Positions 39,438 through 49,259 are shown, counted from the stretch's first letter. The stretch: DNA of 64,000 bases from Lacisediminihabitans changchengi (GCF_016634425.1 NZ_JAEPES010000004.1:224925-288924), one strand, 5' to 3'. Program-made: numbers and translations. The notes: a model not told the origin generated them from the letters alone.

Positions 39438-41396
39438 TCAGGATCGGGTCTGAATGCTCCCGGTCTCGGTCATTCCGGCCTCATCCGCACGCTGCTGAAG
39501 CGCGGAGGTCTTGCGCAGCGGTGGCACCCGGAAGAACAGGGTGATGACGAAGGCAAGCAGGATCACACCGAGGCCGATCCAGTAGATGGTCACCACGGAG
39601 CTGTTGAACCCGACCTTGAAGGCCTTGGTCAGTCGCGGGTCGGCGCCGTTGAGGAACGACGTGTCAGCACTCGCGCTATCGCTCGACTTGGTCGTGCTGC
39701 CGTCCTTGAGCTTCGAGACGATGCTGGGCGTCACCTTGTCGACGTAGAACGAACGCTGGCTGGCGTTTGCCCAGTTCACCTCGACCGAGTCTCCGACGAC
39801 GGAGGCGTGCGCCTTCGCAGCCAGGGCTTCGAGGCCCTGCTGCTCTGCCGCAGCGTTGCCCGCCGTGGCAGCTTTGATCTGAGCAACCCCGGCATCGAGC
39901 TGCTTCTGGATGTTCTCCTGCACCGGCTCGACGATCGGGTTCCAGAGCTGCTTCATGATCGCCTTGTTGCCGGATGCCGTGGCAACGCTCGGAGTAAGCG
40001 CCGCGTTGAGGCCCGAGCTGAGCGTCGCCGTGTTCTCGTTCGACGCGATGATGTTCCCCGGCAGTGCAGCGAACAGCACCGACAGCAGCACGGCGACACC
40101 GAGCGTTCCACCGATCTGACGGAAGAAGGTGGATGCTCCGGTGGCGACACCCATCTGGTGCGGCTCCACAGAGTTCTGGCTGGCAAGCGTGAGCGTCTGC
40201 ATCATCTGGCCGAGGCCGAGGCCGATGAGGAACATCGCGATGAAGATGTACCAGAGCGGCTTGTCGTCGGTGAGGAACGTAAGCACCAGGTAGCCGATGG
40301 CGAGGATCGCCGTGCCGGTCACCGGGAAGATGCGGTACTTGCCGGTGCGGGCGATGATCTGACCGGATCCGATGGACGCGATCAACAGACCGGCCATCAG
40401 CGGCAGGCTCGCCAAGCCCGATTCGGTCGGAGTGAGGCCGAACACGATCTGCAGGTACAGCGGCAGGGTGAGGAGTGCACCGAACATCCCGAATCCGACC
40501 AGCACACCGAGCACGGTAGCCATCGAAAAGGTGCGCGACTTGAACAGTCGCAGCGGGATGATCGCGTCCGCACCCATGTAGCGCTCGATGAGGATGAACG
40601 AGATGAGTCCGATCGCCCCGATCACGTAGCAGGCGATCGACCCGGCCGAGGTCCAGCCCCAGTTGCGACCCTCTTCGGCGACCAGCAGCACGGGAACGAG
40701 CGTGGCGACCACCGCGGTGGCGCCCCACCAGTCGATGCGCGGCTTGGCGGCCTTGGTGAACTTCGGCAGGTGAAGGAAGGCCAGCACCATGAGCAGCGCG
40801 ATGATGCCGATCGGCACGTTGATCAGGAAGACCCAGCGCCATCCGGTGATGAACAGGATGAACGGCGCGCCGGCGAATAGGCCGCCGATGAGCGGGCCGA
40901 TGACCGAGGAGAGGCCGAAGACGGCGAGGAAGTAGCCCTGGTACTTGGCGCGCTCGCGTGGAGCGAGGATGTCGCCCATGATCGCGAGCGGCAGCGACAT
41001 GAGCGCACCGGCGCCGATGCCCTGGAACGCACGGAACCCGGCCAGCATGAACATCGACGTCGAGAACGACGACAGCAGGGATCCGACCAGGAACACCACG
41101 ATGCCGAAGATGTACAGCGGGCGGCGGCCGAAGATGTCGGAGAGCTTGCCGTAGATCGGGACCGAGATGGTGGAAGTGATGAGGTAGGCGGTCGTGACCC
41201 AGGCCTGATCGTTGAGCCCATGCAGATCGTCACCGATGGTGCGGATCGCGGTACCCACGATGGTCTGGTCGAGCGACGACAGGAACATGCCCGCCATCAA
41301 GCCGTAGATGACGAGCAGGATCTGCCGATGCGACATGATCGGCTTCGACCCCAGCGATGAGGATTGCGTCGGGAGGGACGCGGTGGAAGTAGACAA
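39438..41396 (-). CDS. DHA2-type MFS multidrug exporter (EmrB/QacA family)
   Basis: This 652-residue proton-coupled drug exporter has 14 predicted membrane segments. Visible motifs are SSLDQTIVGTA in TM1, YGKLSDIFGRRPLY (motif A), and GLGLGQMMQTLTLASQN (motif C region). A domain of about 160 residues rich in Ala, Gln, Lys and Ser lies outside the membrane between the last two segments, as in other Microbacteriaceae members. The start is TTG at 41396, with GAAGGA 5 nt upstream. The TetR gene follows in the same operon. Possible operator upstream at 41482. Confidence 0.92.
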   Translation of the reverse strand: MSTSTASLPTQSSSLGSKPIMSHRQILLVIYGLMAGMFLSSLDQTIVGTAIRTIGDDLHGLNDQAWVTTAYLITSTISVPIYGKLSDIFGRRPLYIFGIVVFLVGSLLSSFSTSMFMLAGFRAFQGIGAGALMSLPLAIMGDILAPRERAKYQGYFLAVFGLSSVIGPLIGGLFAGAPFILFITGWRWVFLINVPIGIIALLMVLAFLHLPKFTKAAKPRIDWWGATAVVATLVPVLLVAEEGRNWGWTSAGSIACYVIGAIGLISFILIERYMGADAIIPLRLFKSRTFSMATVLGVLVGFGMFGALLTLPLYLQIVFGLTPTESGLASLPLMAGLLIASIGSGQIIARTGKYRIFPVTGTAILAIGYLVLTFLTDDKPLWYIFIAMFLIGLGLGQMMQTLTLASQNSVEPHQMGVATGASTFFRQIGGTLGVAVLLSVLFAALPGNIIASNENTATLSSGLNAALTPSVATASGNKAIMKQLWNPIVEPVQENIQKQLDAGVAQIKAATAGNAAAEQQGLEALAAKAHASVVGDSVEVNWANASQRSFYVDKVTPSIVSKLKDGSTTKSSDSASADTSFLNGADPRLTKAFKVGFNSSVVTIYWIGLGVILLAFVITLFFRVPPLRKTSALQQRADEAGMTETGSIQTRS

Positions 41397-41481
41397 GATG
41401 GTCCTTCAGTGACGGAAGTTGCGCGGTGCGGGAGCGCGCCGGACACACGTGAAGAACGTGGGTCGGCGTCGGGACGGCTTT

Positions 41482-41496
41482 TTGCAGCCACTGCAA
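41482..41496. promoter_or_regulatory. Palindrome upstream of the DHA2 exporter gene
   Basis: ttgcag-cca-ctgcaa is a perfect 6-3-6 inverted repeat, 86 nt before the exporter start. It may bind the TetR regulator of this operon. It also lies near the 3' end of the kinase gene. Confidence 0.35.
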
Positions 41497-41503
41497 CATT
41501 ACA

Positions 41504-42454
41504 TCACTGCATCTCTGCGTCAAGTGCAGAAACTAGAAAATCGCTTCGAGTCGCCCGAGCGACCGCCGAGAATAATGCGCTACCCGGCGTCAAGCCGAAC
41601 ATCGCCTGCACCCCATCCAGGCCGACGCCCACCGCGGGACCCAGATCCGCGAGCGGCCAGCGCGAACGGATCCCCTCCGCAAAGGCCGTCCCTATCCTTT
41701 GCGAGCGAAGCACACCTCCGATCGCGCCGATACGAGGGGACTCGGCAGCCGACTCGCCGACTCGATCCAATGCAGCGCCGACAGACACCACGAGTTCGGA
41801 GGCCGCGTCGTCACAGATGCGTCGTGCGACCGCATCTTCCGTGGCGAGGTCGTCGACCACCCGGGCGTAGGAGGCGATGCGCCGGACGCGATCGGGGTCC
41901 CCCTGTAATTCGATGTACGCCGAGGGGAGGTCGGGGAATTCCTGTCGGATCCTCGCGGTGAGCGCCGTCTTCGGGCCGCGGCCGTCGTATTCCCTCATTA
42001 CCGCGTCGAACGCTGCACGGCCGATCCAGTATCCGCTCCCGGCATCGCCGAACAGGTTTCCCCATCCATCGACCCGGGCGATCTCGTGCCGCCCGACACC
42101 GAGCGTCACCACTCCGGTGCCGACCGCGACAACCGCACCACGAACATCACCGACGGCTCCGAGGTAGGAGGTGATCGAGTCATGCGCGAGCAGCACCGTC
42201 GTGACGCTCAGATCTCCGAGCTGGCGGAGCAGCTCATCCGGGTCCGATTCGTCGACCGTGAGACCGGTGGTACCGATCGCGACCGCCCCCACCGAGCCGA
42301 CGGATGCCACCACAGCCCGCACCGCATCCGCCAGTTGGGGGAGGAGGGCCGAGTCCGTTCGCACCCCCGGCAGTTCGATCTGCCTCTCATCGCCCACGAC
42401 TCGGGCGGTCACGCTCGACTGCCCGGCGTCGATCGCGAGCAGTCGCTCGCTCAT
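41504..42454 (-). CDS. BadF/BadG-family sugar kinase (N-acetylglucosamine kinase-like)
   Basis: This 316-residue ASKHA-fold kinase starts LLAIDAGQSS, the phosphate-1 motif, and has GTGVVTLGVG, DGWGNLFGDAGSGYWIGRAAF, and VSVGAALDRV. The family includes N-acetylglucosamine and glucosamine kinases. Here it is the last gene of the mannoside operon, its ATG overlapping the GH113-like stop (ATGA). It probably phosphorylates the monosaccharide released by the two glycosidases (mannose or GlcNAc). The sugar is inferred from context only. Confidence 0.82.
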   Translation of the reverse strand: MSERLLAIDAGQSSVTARVVGDERQIELPGVRTDSALLPQLADAVRAVVASVGSVGAVAIGTTGLTVDESDPDELLRQLGDLSVTTVLLAHDSITSYLGAVGDVRGAVVAVGTGVVTLGVGRHEIARVDGWGNLFGDAGSGYWIGRAAFDAVMREYDGRGPKTALTARIRQEFPDLPSAYIELQGDPDRVRRIASYARVVDDLATEDAVARRICDDAASELVVSVGAALDRVGESAAESPRIGAIGGVLRSQRIGTAFAEGIRSRWPLADLGPAVGVGLDGVQAMFGLTPGSALFSAVARATRSDFLVSALDAEMQ

Positions 42455-43410
42455 GATGCTCGCCAGGCGGAGTACTGCTCGCGCAAGAACTCCTGTGCGG
42501 GTTTGCCGTATGGGCAGTAGTCGTCGTTCGTCGCGGCGTCAGATGCTGGATAGAGTCGCGCCGGCCAATCCCAGAGCATCACCCCCCGCACCCAGGGGCG
42601 GGCCCGAATCGCCGCGAAGGCGTCGTCATACCAGCGCAGCTGGGCGTCGCCGTCCGGATGTCCCGGTAGAGACCAGTCGTTCGGCAACGACGGCGAATCG
42701 GAGCGACTCGGGCAACCGGATTCCATGAAGAGAAAGGGCCGATCGAACTTCTCCACGACGGGGCGGATGCGCTCCAGCTGAGCATCCCACGATCCGAGAG
42801 GGTAATACCCGCTCGACCCGATCACGTCCACGGCATCCCACCAGGTGATGTGATCTTCCTGGTACTTGTCGCAGTTGTAGGTGACGAGCCCCGCATAGAT
42901 CTCCCGTACCCGGGCGATGAGCGCTCGCCAACGATCGGCCTGGGCGTCGGCCCGCACCATCTCGCAGCCGACGCAGAACAGCTCGCATCCTTCCTCGGCG
43001 GCGATGGTCGCGGCGTGCACGATGAACTCCGTGTACGACTCGAACCACTCGCCCCAGGTCGGTTCGCCCGGTACATCCCAGTCGAAGAAGCCGATGTGCG
43101 CCCGCCAGGTGCCGTCAGCGACATTGACCACCGGCTTGAGACACACCCGCAGGCCCAGCGCCTTCGCCTCCCGGATGGCCCCACGGATCTCATCATCCGT
43201 CACCGTCGGCGCCTCTCGAAACGAGATGGCGGTGGAGTACGCGTGCTCCTGCTCGGCGGCGTACGCGATCGTCACCCAGTTGACCGCGGTCGTCTCGACC
43301 ATGAGTCTCATCGACTCCCGGGCGCTGTCGGTGTCCCAAGTTCCGCGGATGCCCGTCCAGCCCCAGGTCATCCCGCAGAACGGCGCGTCGAGCACCTCGA
43401 CGGCGCTCAC
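42451..43410 (-). CDS. GH113-like glycosidase (clan GH-A)
   Basis: This 319-residue (beta/alpha)8 glycosidase resembles GH113, whose characterised members are beta-mannanases. Signature blocks are GMTWGWTGIRGTW, LKPVVNVADGTWRAHIGF, the acid/base E150 in CVGCEMV, and the nucleophile E230 in FLFMESGC. WDAVDVIGSSGYYPL is typical of the family. No signal peptide, so it works in the cytoplasm on imported oligosaccharides. ATGA overlaps at both ends tie it to the GH2 gene and the kinase gene. Activity on mannan is inferred. Confidence 0.8.
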   Translation of the reverse strand: MSAVEVLDAPFCGMTWGWTGIRGTWDTDSARESMRLMVETTAVNWVTIAYAAEQEHAYSTAISFREAPTVTDDEIRGAIREAKALGLRVCLKPVVNVADGTWRAHIGFFDWDVPGEPTWGEWFESYTEFIVHAATIAAEEGCELFCVGCEMVRADAQADRWRALIARVREIYAGLVTYNCDKYQEDHITWWDAVDVIGSSGYYPLGSWDAQLERIRPVVEKFDRPFLFMESGCPSRSDSPSLPNDWSLPGHPDGDAQLRWYDDAFAAIRARPWVRGVMLWDWPARLYPASDAATNDDYCPYGKPAQEFLREQYSAWRAS

Positions 43411-45866
43411 CGCAGCACTCGCGACGACACGAGGTCATTGGCGCTGCGGAGCACGGACGGATGCGCGAAGTCGCCTTCACTCGCGTCACCGGCTCCGACG
43501 ACGGTGAACACCGCGGTCTCGCCGGGCAGCAGGGTCACCAGTGCGTCGTCTACCACGGCATCCGCATCCACGCGATCGACGAGAAGCGACAGCTCGCGCA
43601 CAAGAGACCGCGCACTGACTTCGACGACCCATCCGTCGACGGTTCGAACCGCGTCGACGTCGACATCGGGCGCAGCCAGCTCGCCATCACGGTAATCGGC
43701 GAAGAACCAGAGTGCCCGCGCCCCCTCGAACCGGGCGACGATCAGCTCACGCGCCGGGTCGGCCGAGCGCGCGATAGCGTCCGGCACGATCACGGTGACC
43801 GCATCGCGAGCCGCAACCGAGAGCGGAACGACCACGCTGGCCAGCACAGATCCGGTGACGTCGATCCGCTCGATCTCGAGCTCGCCGACCCACGGTTCGG
43901 CGGTGTCGTCGAGAGCGACGACGGCGAACCCGTCGTCTGACGGCTGGATGGTGAGCAGTCGCTCGGCGTGCGCCTGACGCAGCGCGAACAGCAGGGGCTT
44001 GCGCCGCTCGTATCCGTCGACCGCCGACCATGAGGTCGCCGGCCAGCTGTCGTTGAGCTGCCAGACGACTGTTCCGGAACACCACGGCGTCAGAGACCGG
44101 AACCATTCGATTCCGGTGCGGATGGCGACCGCCTGGTTGAGCGACATCGCCCAGTGCCAGTCGGCCATGTCGTCCGGCAGCGCGAAGTGCGGGATGAGAC
44201 CGTCGGTCAGCTTGACGTTTCCCTCCATCGCCTTCTGATGCACGAGCATGCCGGGTGACTCTGGAGTGAGCGGCTGATCGGAGATGGATTGGGTCAGGGT
44301 CGACCAGGTGGGCGGCCCCTGCCACCCGAACTCTGCGACGAAGCGAGGGCGATAGTCCCGATAGTGCGGATAGTCCTTCTGGTTCCAGAGATCCCAGATG
44401 TGCATCGAACCCTGGTTCTCGTCGTTCTGACGAGCGTCGCGATCGGGCGAGAACGGGCTTCCGGGCGTGTACGCCACCTGCGGCGCGAGCTCTTCCACCA
44501 GCGCGGGAAAGTACTCGTAGTAGTAGTACGAACCCCAGGTGCGGCCGTCGAGACGCAGCTTCCAGTTCCACTCCTGATGGCCCCAGATGTTCTCGTTGTT
44601 GCCGTTGAGGAGCACGAGCGACGGATGCGAAGCCAGCCGGACCACCGCCTCCCGCGCTTCCGCCTCGATCTCGCTCCGCAGCGGATCCTCCTCGGCGTAT
44701 GCGGCACAGGCGAGAGCGAAGTCCTGCCAGACGAGCAGGCCACGTTCGTCACACTCGGCGTAGAAGTCATCCGACTCGTAGATTCCACCGCCCCAGACGC
44801 GGATGAGGTTGATGCCGGCGAACTCGGCCTGTGCCAGCCGCCGCGCGTACCGTGCACGATCCACCCGGTGCGGGAAGGCGTCGTCGGGAATCCAGTTCGC
44901 GCCGCGAACGAGCACGACCTCGCCGTTGATGATGAAGGTGAACGGCGCCGTGCCCTCGCCGTCCGGCGCGGTATCGACGCGCACGGAGCGGAAGCCAACG
45001 CGATGGGCGTGGGAGTCGACCGTTCCGCCCGGGCCGCTCAATTCGATCTGGAGGTCGTACAGCGGCTGATCACCGTGACCTCGTGGCCACCACAGCTCTG
45101 CGTCTGGCACCGCGAGTTCGAGTTCGACCAACCCGCCGTGCGACGACACCTCGACCTCGGTCTCGATCCCCGCGACCCGTACCAGCAGCGTGAGCTGCTC
45201 GGGGTCGACGACGTCGACGATCGCCGCGATCCGGGCGATCGGCACATGATTCTCGACCGTGGCCACCACCCGCACCTCCGCGAGACGGGCCATCGACCAC
45301 GACTCCAACCGAACCGGCCGCCAGATGCCCGAGGTCGCCGTGTCGATACCCCAGTCCCAGCCGAAGCTGCAAGCCATCTTGCGCAGCGCGTTATACGGAT
45401 GGTGATTGACGTGCGGCCGATATCCGAGTGCGAGGCTCGCGGCATCGGCCGCCCGCACGGGCGAGGAGAACTCGACCGTCAGGTCGTTTTCGCCCGGGCG
45501 CAGTATGTCGGTGACGTCGAATCGAAAGCTGCGATGCATGTTCCGGGTGTTCCCCAGCTCGATGCCATTGAGCACGATGCGCGCGACGGTGTCGAGGCCA
45601 TCGAACACGATCTCCTGGCGCTCGCTACCGTCGGGAACCCACTCCACCACGCGGCTGTATGTCCAGTCGGTACGGCCGATCCAGGACTGCAGCGCCTCGT
45701 TGTCGTCGAGATAGGGATCGTCGATCAACCGGGCAGCCAGAAGGTCGGTGTGGATCGAGCCCGGCACCGACGCCGGCAGGTCGCCGAACGCGGCGATCTC
45801 GGCCGGGACGGTCGATGGGTCGGCCGGCACGACGGTCCAGCCGTCGGCGAGGTCGAGGTGGTGCAT
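43407..45866 (-). CDS. Beta-mannosidase (GH2)
   Basis: This 819-residue GH2 enzyme hydrolyses terminal beta-mannosides. It has the N-terminal jelly roll (DLADGWTVVPAD, VPGSIHTDLL), the Ig-like domains and the TIM barrel with RGANWIPDDAFPHRV and RVWGGGIYE. The acid/base is E425 in NGNNENIWG and the nucleophile E512 in VAEFGWQG; both patterns are those of beta-mannosidases rather than beta-galactosidases. The ATG at 45866 gives MHHLDLADGW with GAAAGG upstream; the longer frame overlaps the permease gene and is rejected. No signal peptide, so it is cytoplasmic. Confidence 0.92.
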   Translation of the reverse strand: MHHLDLADGWTVVPADPSTVPAEIAAFGDLPASVPGSIHTDLLAARLIDDPYLDDNEALQSWIGRTDWTYSRVVEWVPDGSERQEIVFDGLDTVARIVLNGIELGNTRNMHRSFRFDVTDILRPGENDLTVEFSSPVRAADAASLALGYRPHVNHHPYNALRKMACSFGWDWGIDTATSGIWRPVRLESWSMARLAEVRVVATVENHVPIARIAAIVDVVDPEQLTLLVRVAGIETEVEVSSHGGLVELELAVPDAELWWPRGHGDQPLYDLQIELSGPGGTVDSHAHRVGFRSVRVDTAPDGEGTAPFTFIINGEVVLVRGANWIPDDAFPHRVDRARYARRLAQAEFAGINLIRVWGGGIYESDDFYAECDERGLLVWQDFALACAAYAEEDPLRSEIEAEAREAVVRLASHPSLVLLNGNNENIWGHQEWNWKLRLDGRTWGSYYYYEYFPALVEELAPQVAYTPGSPFSPDRDARQNDENQGSMHIWDLWNQKDYPHYRDYRPRFVAEFGWQGPPTWSTLTQSISDQPLTPESPGMLVHQKAMEGNVKLTDGLIPHFALPDDMADWHWAMSLNQAVAIRTGIEWFRSLTPWCSGTVVWQLNDSWPATSWSAVDGYERRKPLLFALRQAHAERLLTIQPSDDGFAVVALDDTAEPWVGELEIERIDVTGSVLASVVVPLSVAARDAVTVIVPDAIARSADPARELIVARFEGARALWFFADYRDGELAAPDVDVDAVRTVDGWVVEVSARSLVRELSLLVDRVDADAVVDDALVTLLPGETAVFTVVGAGDASEGDFAHPSVLRSANDLVSSRVLR

Positions 45867-45904
45867 GGAAGTGCCTTTCTGGTGGTGGTCGGTGCTCGGC
45901 GTCG

Positions 45905-46786
45905 TCACTTGGAGGCGCCGCTCGTGATGCCCGCATAGATGAACCTCTGAAGCGCGACGAACACGATGAGAGACGGCAGGATCACGATGAGAGTGCCGGC
46001 CCCGATGATCTCCCACTGAGCGCCCATCGGTCCCTGGAAGCGGAACAGCGTCGTCGAGATGACCCCGAGGTCCTGGGAGGGCATGTAGAGGAACGGAATA
46101 TAGAACTCGTTGTAGATCGCGATGCCCTTGATGATCACGACGGTCGCGATCGCCGGCCTCAACAGGGGAAGGATTATCCGCAGATAGATACCCCATCGAC
46201 TGGCACCGTCGAGCATTGCCGCCTCGTCGATGGACTTCGGGATCGACTGCATGAACTGGATGAATATGTAGATCGAGACGATGTCGGTGCCGAGGAAGAG
46301 CACGATCGCTGCCCACGGGGTGTTGAACAGGTTGAGGCCGTTGACGATCTGGAACGTCGCTACCTGAGTCGTGACTCCGGGAACGAGGGTGGCGACCAAG
46401 AACAGCCCGAAGACGATCTTCTTGCCGCGGAATTCGAATCGATCGAGTGCGTAGGCGGTCATCGTTCCGATGAGGATCGTTCCGGCAAGCGAGATCAACA
46501 GGATGAACGTCGTGTTGACGAACCCCTGCAGCATGCCGCCCTCGACGAACGCACTCACGTAGTTCGAGAAGTTCAACCAGTTGGCTGGCGGAGTGATGGC
46601 CGTCGTAGAGAGGTACTCGGAATGGCTCTTGAGTGAGACGAAGAGCACGACGACCAGCGGGATAATCGTCAGCGCGGCAGCCCCGATGAGTGTCCCGTAC
46701 TTGAACGCCACGGCGAGAAGGCCGCGGAGCCGCGAACCGGGCGTGCGTCCGGAACGGATGACGGTGGTGGTGATCATCCCGGTCAT
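45905..46786 (-). CDS. Carbohydrate ABC transporter permease (MalG-type)
   Basis: This 293-residue inner-membrane permease of a CUT1 importer has six membrane segments and the EAA loop SIDEAAMLDGASRWGIYLRIILPLLRP at about 184-210, which docks the ATPase. An N-terminal Arg-rich tail precedes TM1. ATGA overlap with the upstream permease gene shows coupling. No ATP-binding subunit is encoded in the operon, as is common in actinobacteria where a shared MsiK-type ATPase serves several importers. Confidence 0.92.
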   Translation of the reverse strand: MTGMITTTVIRSGRTPGSRLRGLLAVAFKYGTLIGAAALTIIPLVVVLFVSLKSHSEYLSTTAITPPANWLNFSNYVSAFVEGGMLQGFVNTTFILLISLAGTILIGTMTAYALDRFEFRGKKIVFGLFLVATLVPGVTTQVATFQIVNGLNLFNTPWAAIVLFLGTDIVSIYIFIQFMQSIPKSIDEAAMLDGASRWGIYLRIILPLLRPAIATVVIIKGIAIYNEFYIPFLYMPSQDLGVISTTLFRFQGPMGAQWEIIGAGTLIVILPSLIVFVALQRFIYAGITSGASK

Positions 46787-47724
46787 GACAGGTCCACATC
46801 CTCGTCGGGAACGATCCGTCTCTGAATGACCGTGGTGATCAGCACGATCAGCAGCAAGACCACCGCGAGGGCTGAGGCCAGGCCGACGTTACCCAGATTG
46901 AAGGTGCGGACCGTCTGGATGACGAAAGTCGCCGAGCCGTTCGACCCGCCGAGCATGATGTAGGGGATCTCGAATACGGCAAGGCTTCCCGCGATCGCGA
47001 GGATGAACGACAGGCTGATGATGCGCTTGATCCCCGGAGCGATGATGTAGCGAAACTGCTGCCAGCGACTCGCCCCGTCCAGCGCCGCTGCCTCATACAA
47101 ATCGCTCGGAATCGACTGGATCGAGCCGAGGAACAGCACGAAGTTCAGCCCCATGTACCGCCAGACCGAGATGCACGCGAAGGAGATGTTCACCAGCGCG
47201 GGGTTGCCGAGCCACTGCGGTTTGTCGCCGTGCACACCCAACAGGTCGAGCACGGAGTCCAATGTGCCTCCCGGCTGGAAGAAGAACAAGAACGTGAAGG
47301 CGACCGCGACGCCGTTGATCAGGTACGGGAAGAAGATCACGCCCTTGAAGAAGCTGCGGAAGCGGGTGTTGAAGCTCAACACGGTAGCGAAGTAGAGAGC
47401 GAGGATCATCTGCAGAAACGACGCGGCGATGTAGTACAAACTCACCGCGAAGACCGAGAGGTACTTCGGCTCGGTGAAGATCTTCACGTAGTTGGCGAGG
47501 CCGACCAGGTCTTTCTCGGGGCTCAGCCCATCCCAGCTGGTCACGCTGTAGTAGAACAGGTTCACCGCCGGCACGTACGTGAACGTGATGAGGAGTGCGA
47601 GCGGAACGACGAGATAGAGCCAGGGATATGCCTGGCTCAGTATTCCTCGCCGCTTGGGCGGATGGTCGAGAGTGATGGCGGTCGTCGCCGGGGAATCGAC
47701 GACGGATTCGGTGAGCTGTGTCAC
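46783..47724 (-). CDS. Sugar ABC transporter permease (MalF-type)
   Basis: This 313-residue permease pairs with the MalG-type protein. It has a short N-terminus, six membrane segments and the loop YEAAALDGASRWQQFRYIIAPGIKR. A region of about 50 residues between TM2 and TM3 faces outside. The GTG start at 47724 follows AAGGAC. It is separated from the solute-binding protein gene by an 81-nt gap with a strong hairpin, which would reduce permease relative to binding-protein expression. Confidence 0.92.
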   Translation of the reverse strand: MTQLTESVVDSPATTAITLDHPPKRRGILSQAYPWLYLVVPLALLITFTYVPAVNLFYYSVTSWDGLSPEKDLVGLANYVKIFTEPKYLSVFAVSLYYIAASFLQMILALYFATVLSFNTRFRSFFKGVIFFPYLINGVAVAFTFLFFFQPGGTLDSVLDLLGVHGDKPQWLGNPALVNISFACISVWRYMGLNFVLFLGSIQSIPSDLYEAAALDGASRWQQFRYIIAPGIKRIISLSFILAIAGSLAVFEIPYIMLGGSNGSATFVIQTVRTFNLGNVGLASALAVVLLLIVLITTVIQRRIVPDEDVDLS

Positions 47725-47760
47725 GGTACGCGTCCTTGCATGAAGTCGTGGGGTGGTGAG

Positions 47761-47790
47761 CAGGGCTCCTCGCCACGACGAGGAGCCCTG
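47761..47790 (-). terminator. Intra-operon 12-bp hairpin
   Basis: cagggctcctcg and cgaggagccctg pair perfectly around ccacga, 15 nt past the binding-protein stop. It probably lowers readthrough or stabilises the upstream mRNA, a usual device for making more binding protein than permease. Confidence 0.75.
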
Positions 47791-47805
47791 CAGGGTCGGC
47801 CGTCG

Positions 47806-49116
47806 TTATCCGGCGGCGACGTCGGAGACCGCTTGACCCCATGCCTTGTTGAGTTCGGCGAAGTAGGAGTTCTTGTCTCCGGGGGCGGCACCACGAGCGA
47901 TGTCGACCATCTTCTGCCGGTAGATCGGGCCGTAGAGGTCTACCTCGCTCGTCTTGACCTCCGCCGACTCCCAGGCCGCCTTCTTGCCCGCTGGCACCTT
48001 GACCTCGATGAAGTTCGTTCCCGCTTTCTTGAGCGCCGTGTAGATCGGCGCGTCCTTACCGTCGACGAGCGGCGAGAGGCCGCCCTGGTCGTAGGAGTAG
48101 TTCGACTTCGCGGCGAACCACTTGATCCATGCCCATGCCGCCGCCTTGTGCTGCGAATACTTGCTGATCGCGTTCTTGTAGTCGCCCGAGATGGTCGAGT
48201 AGAACTTGCCCTTCGACTGCACCGGATACGGCATGTATCCGATGTCGTCGGGCGACGCGCCCGCCGTCTTGGCGGCATCCTGCATCTGGCTGACCGCCCA
48301 GGATCCGAGCACCATCGTTGCGACCTTTCCGCTGCCGAGCAGTCCCTTCGACGACTCCCAGTCGGTGGTGGTCGGGTCGGCCTCGGTCAACTTCTCGTGG
48401 ACCGCGTCGAACAGGATCCCGTCGGTGACGTACTGGTACTTTCCCGGCTTCCACGGGGACTTGTCGGTGATCAGCGCCTCACTGGCGTTCTCGTCACCGA
48501 AGATGCCCCGGTTTCCCTCCCACTGCGTGAGCGGCCATCCGTCTTTGTAGTTGGTGTACAGCGGGATCGCGTCGGTCTTGCTCTTGATCGCCTTCAGATC
48601 GGAGAGAAACTCGTCGGGGGTCGTGGGGAGGTCGGAGAGACCGGCTGCAGCCCAGACCTTCTTGTTGTAGACGATGCCCTGGGCGTTGCCCGTGATCGCG
48701 ATTCCGTACCCTTTGCCGCTGTAGGCCTGCTCCGTGACGAAGCGGTAGGTCTTCGACAGTTTGTCGATCGATCCCAGCGGCTCGAAAAAGGTCGAGAGCT
48801 GGTTGGGTGAGACGGTGTTCGGAATCGCCAGCACGTCGCCGTACGACTTCGTGTTCAGACGGGTCTTGACCTGGCCCTCGTAGTCCTTGATCGCCTCGAA
48901 CTTGACGGTGACGCCGGGGTACGCCTTCTCGAACTCAGCGGCGTAGTCCTTGAACGTGGTGTTGACGAGATCGGTGCGCTGAGTGAGCACGGTGATCTCG
49001 CCGCTCGGCTTGCCATCGATCGTGTTGTCGCTGGAGGCGCCGCCTCCGGAGCAACCTGCGAGCGCAAGGCCGACGACGGCCATCGCTGCGGTCGCAAAGA
49101 TGTGCTTCTTTGCCAT
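47806..49116 (-). CDS. Extracellular sugar-binding lipoprotein
   Basis: This 436-residue CUT1 solute-binding protein delivers oligosaccharides to the permeases. The lipoprotein signal has a hydrophobic stretch and a lipobox LAGC, with Cys near residue 22, followed by SGGGASSD. Family 1 binding-protein features follow (DLVNTTFKDYAAEFEKAYPGV, EGNRGIFGDENA, WAVSQMQDAA). The ATG at 49116 is preferred over one 9 nt upstream because AGGAG lies 9 nt before it. First gene of the mannoside operon, divergent from the LacI regulator. Confidence 0.93.
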   Translation of the reverse strand: MAKKHIFATAAMAVVGLALAGCSGGGASSDNTIDGKPSGEITVLTQRTDLVNTTFKDYAAEFEKAYPGVTVKFEAIKDYEGQVKTRLNTKSYGDVLAIPNTVSPNQLSTFFEPLGSIDKLSKTYRFVTEQAYSGKGYGIAITGNAQGIVYNKKVWAAAGLSDLPTTPDEFLSDLKAIKSKTDAIPLYTNYKDGWPLTQWEGNRGIFGDENASEALITDKSPWKPGKYQYVTDGILFDAVHEKLTEADPTTTDWESSKGLLGSGKVATMVLGSWAVSQMQDAAKTAGASPDDIGYMPYPVQSKGKFYSTISGDYKNAISKYSQHKAAAWAWIKWFAAKSNYSYDQGGLSPLVDGKDAPIYTALKKAGTNFIEVKVPAGKKAAWESAEVKTSEVDLYGPIYRQKMVDIARGAAPGDKNSYFAELNKAWGQAVSDVAAG

Positions 49117-49231
49117 CTGTTTCATCTCCTGGTGTGGGGTCACCGTCGACCCTGCGTCTAGACCGCGACTTCTAGTTCCGGGCCGACGGTGCGCTTTTGA
49201 CGTGGTCATGGTCACACGCATTCCGAAGCCG

Positions 49232-49259
49232 TGTCAACGGTCAAATGTCAACGTTGTCG
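49232..49259. promoter_or_regulatory. Candidate LacI operator region
   Basis: The segment holds two tgtcaac half-sites at 49232 and 49246, and the second continues into gtcaacgttgtc, a near palindrome centred on AACGTT as in many LacI-family operators. A third half-site (gttgaca) is at 49365-49371. It lies in the 285-nt gap between the divergent binding-protein and LacI genes. Confidence 0.5.

Noticed and set aside
39438..41396. Acquired drug-resistance island (DHA2 exporter plus TetR)
   Set aside because: No mobile-element ends or base-composition change; such exporter-TetR pairs are normal chromosomal genes of actinobacteria.
45867..46799. N-terminal extension of the GH2 reading frame
   Set aside because: Overlaps the MalG-type permease gene out of frame; ATG 45866 with GAAAGG gives the proper beta-mannosidase N-terminus.
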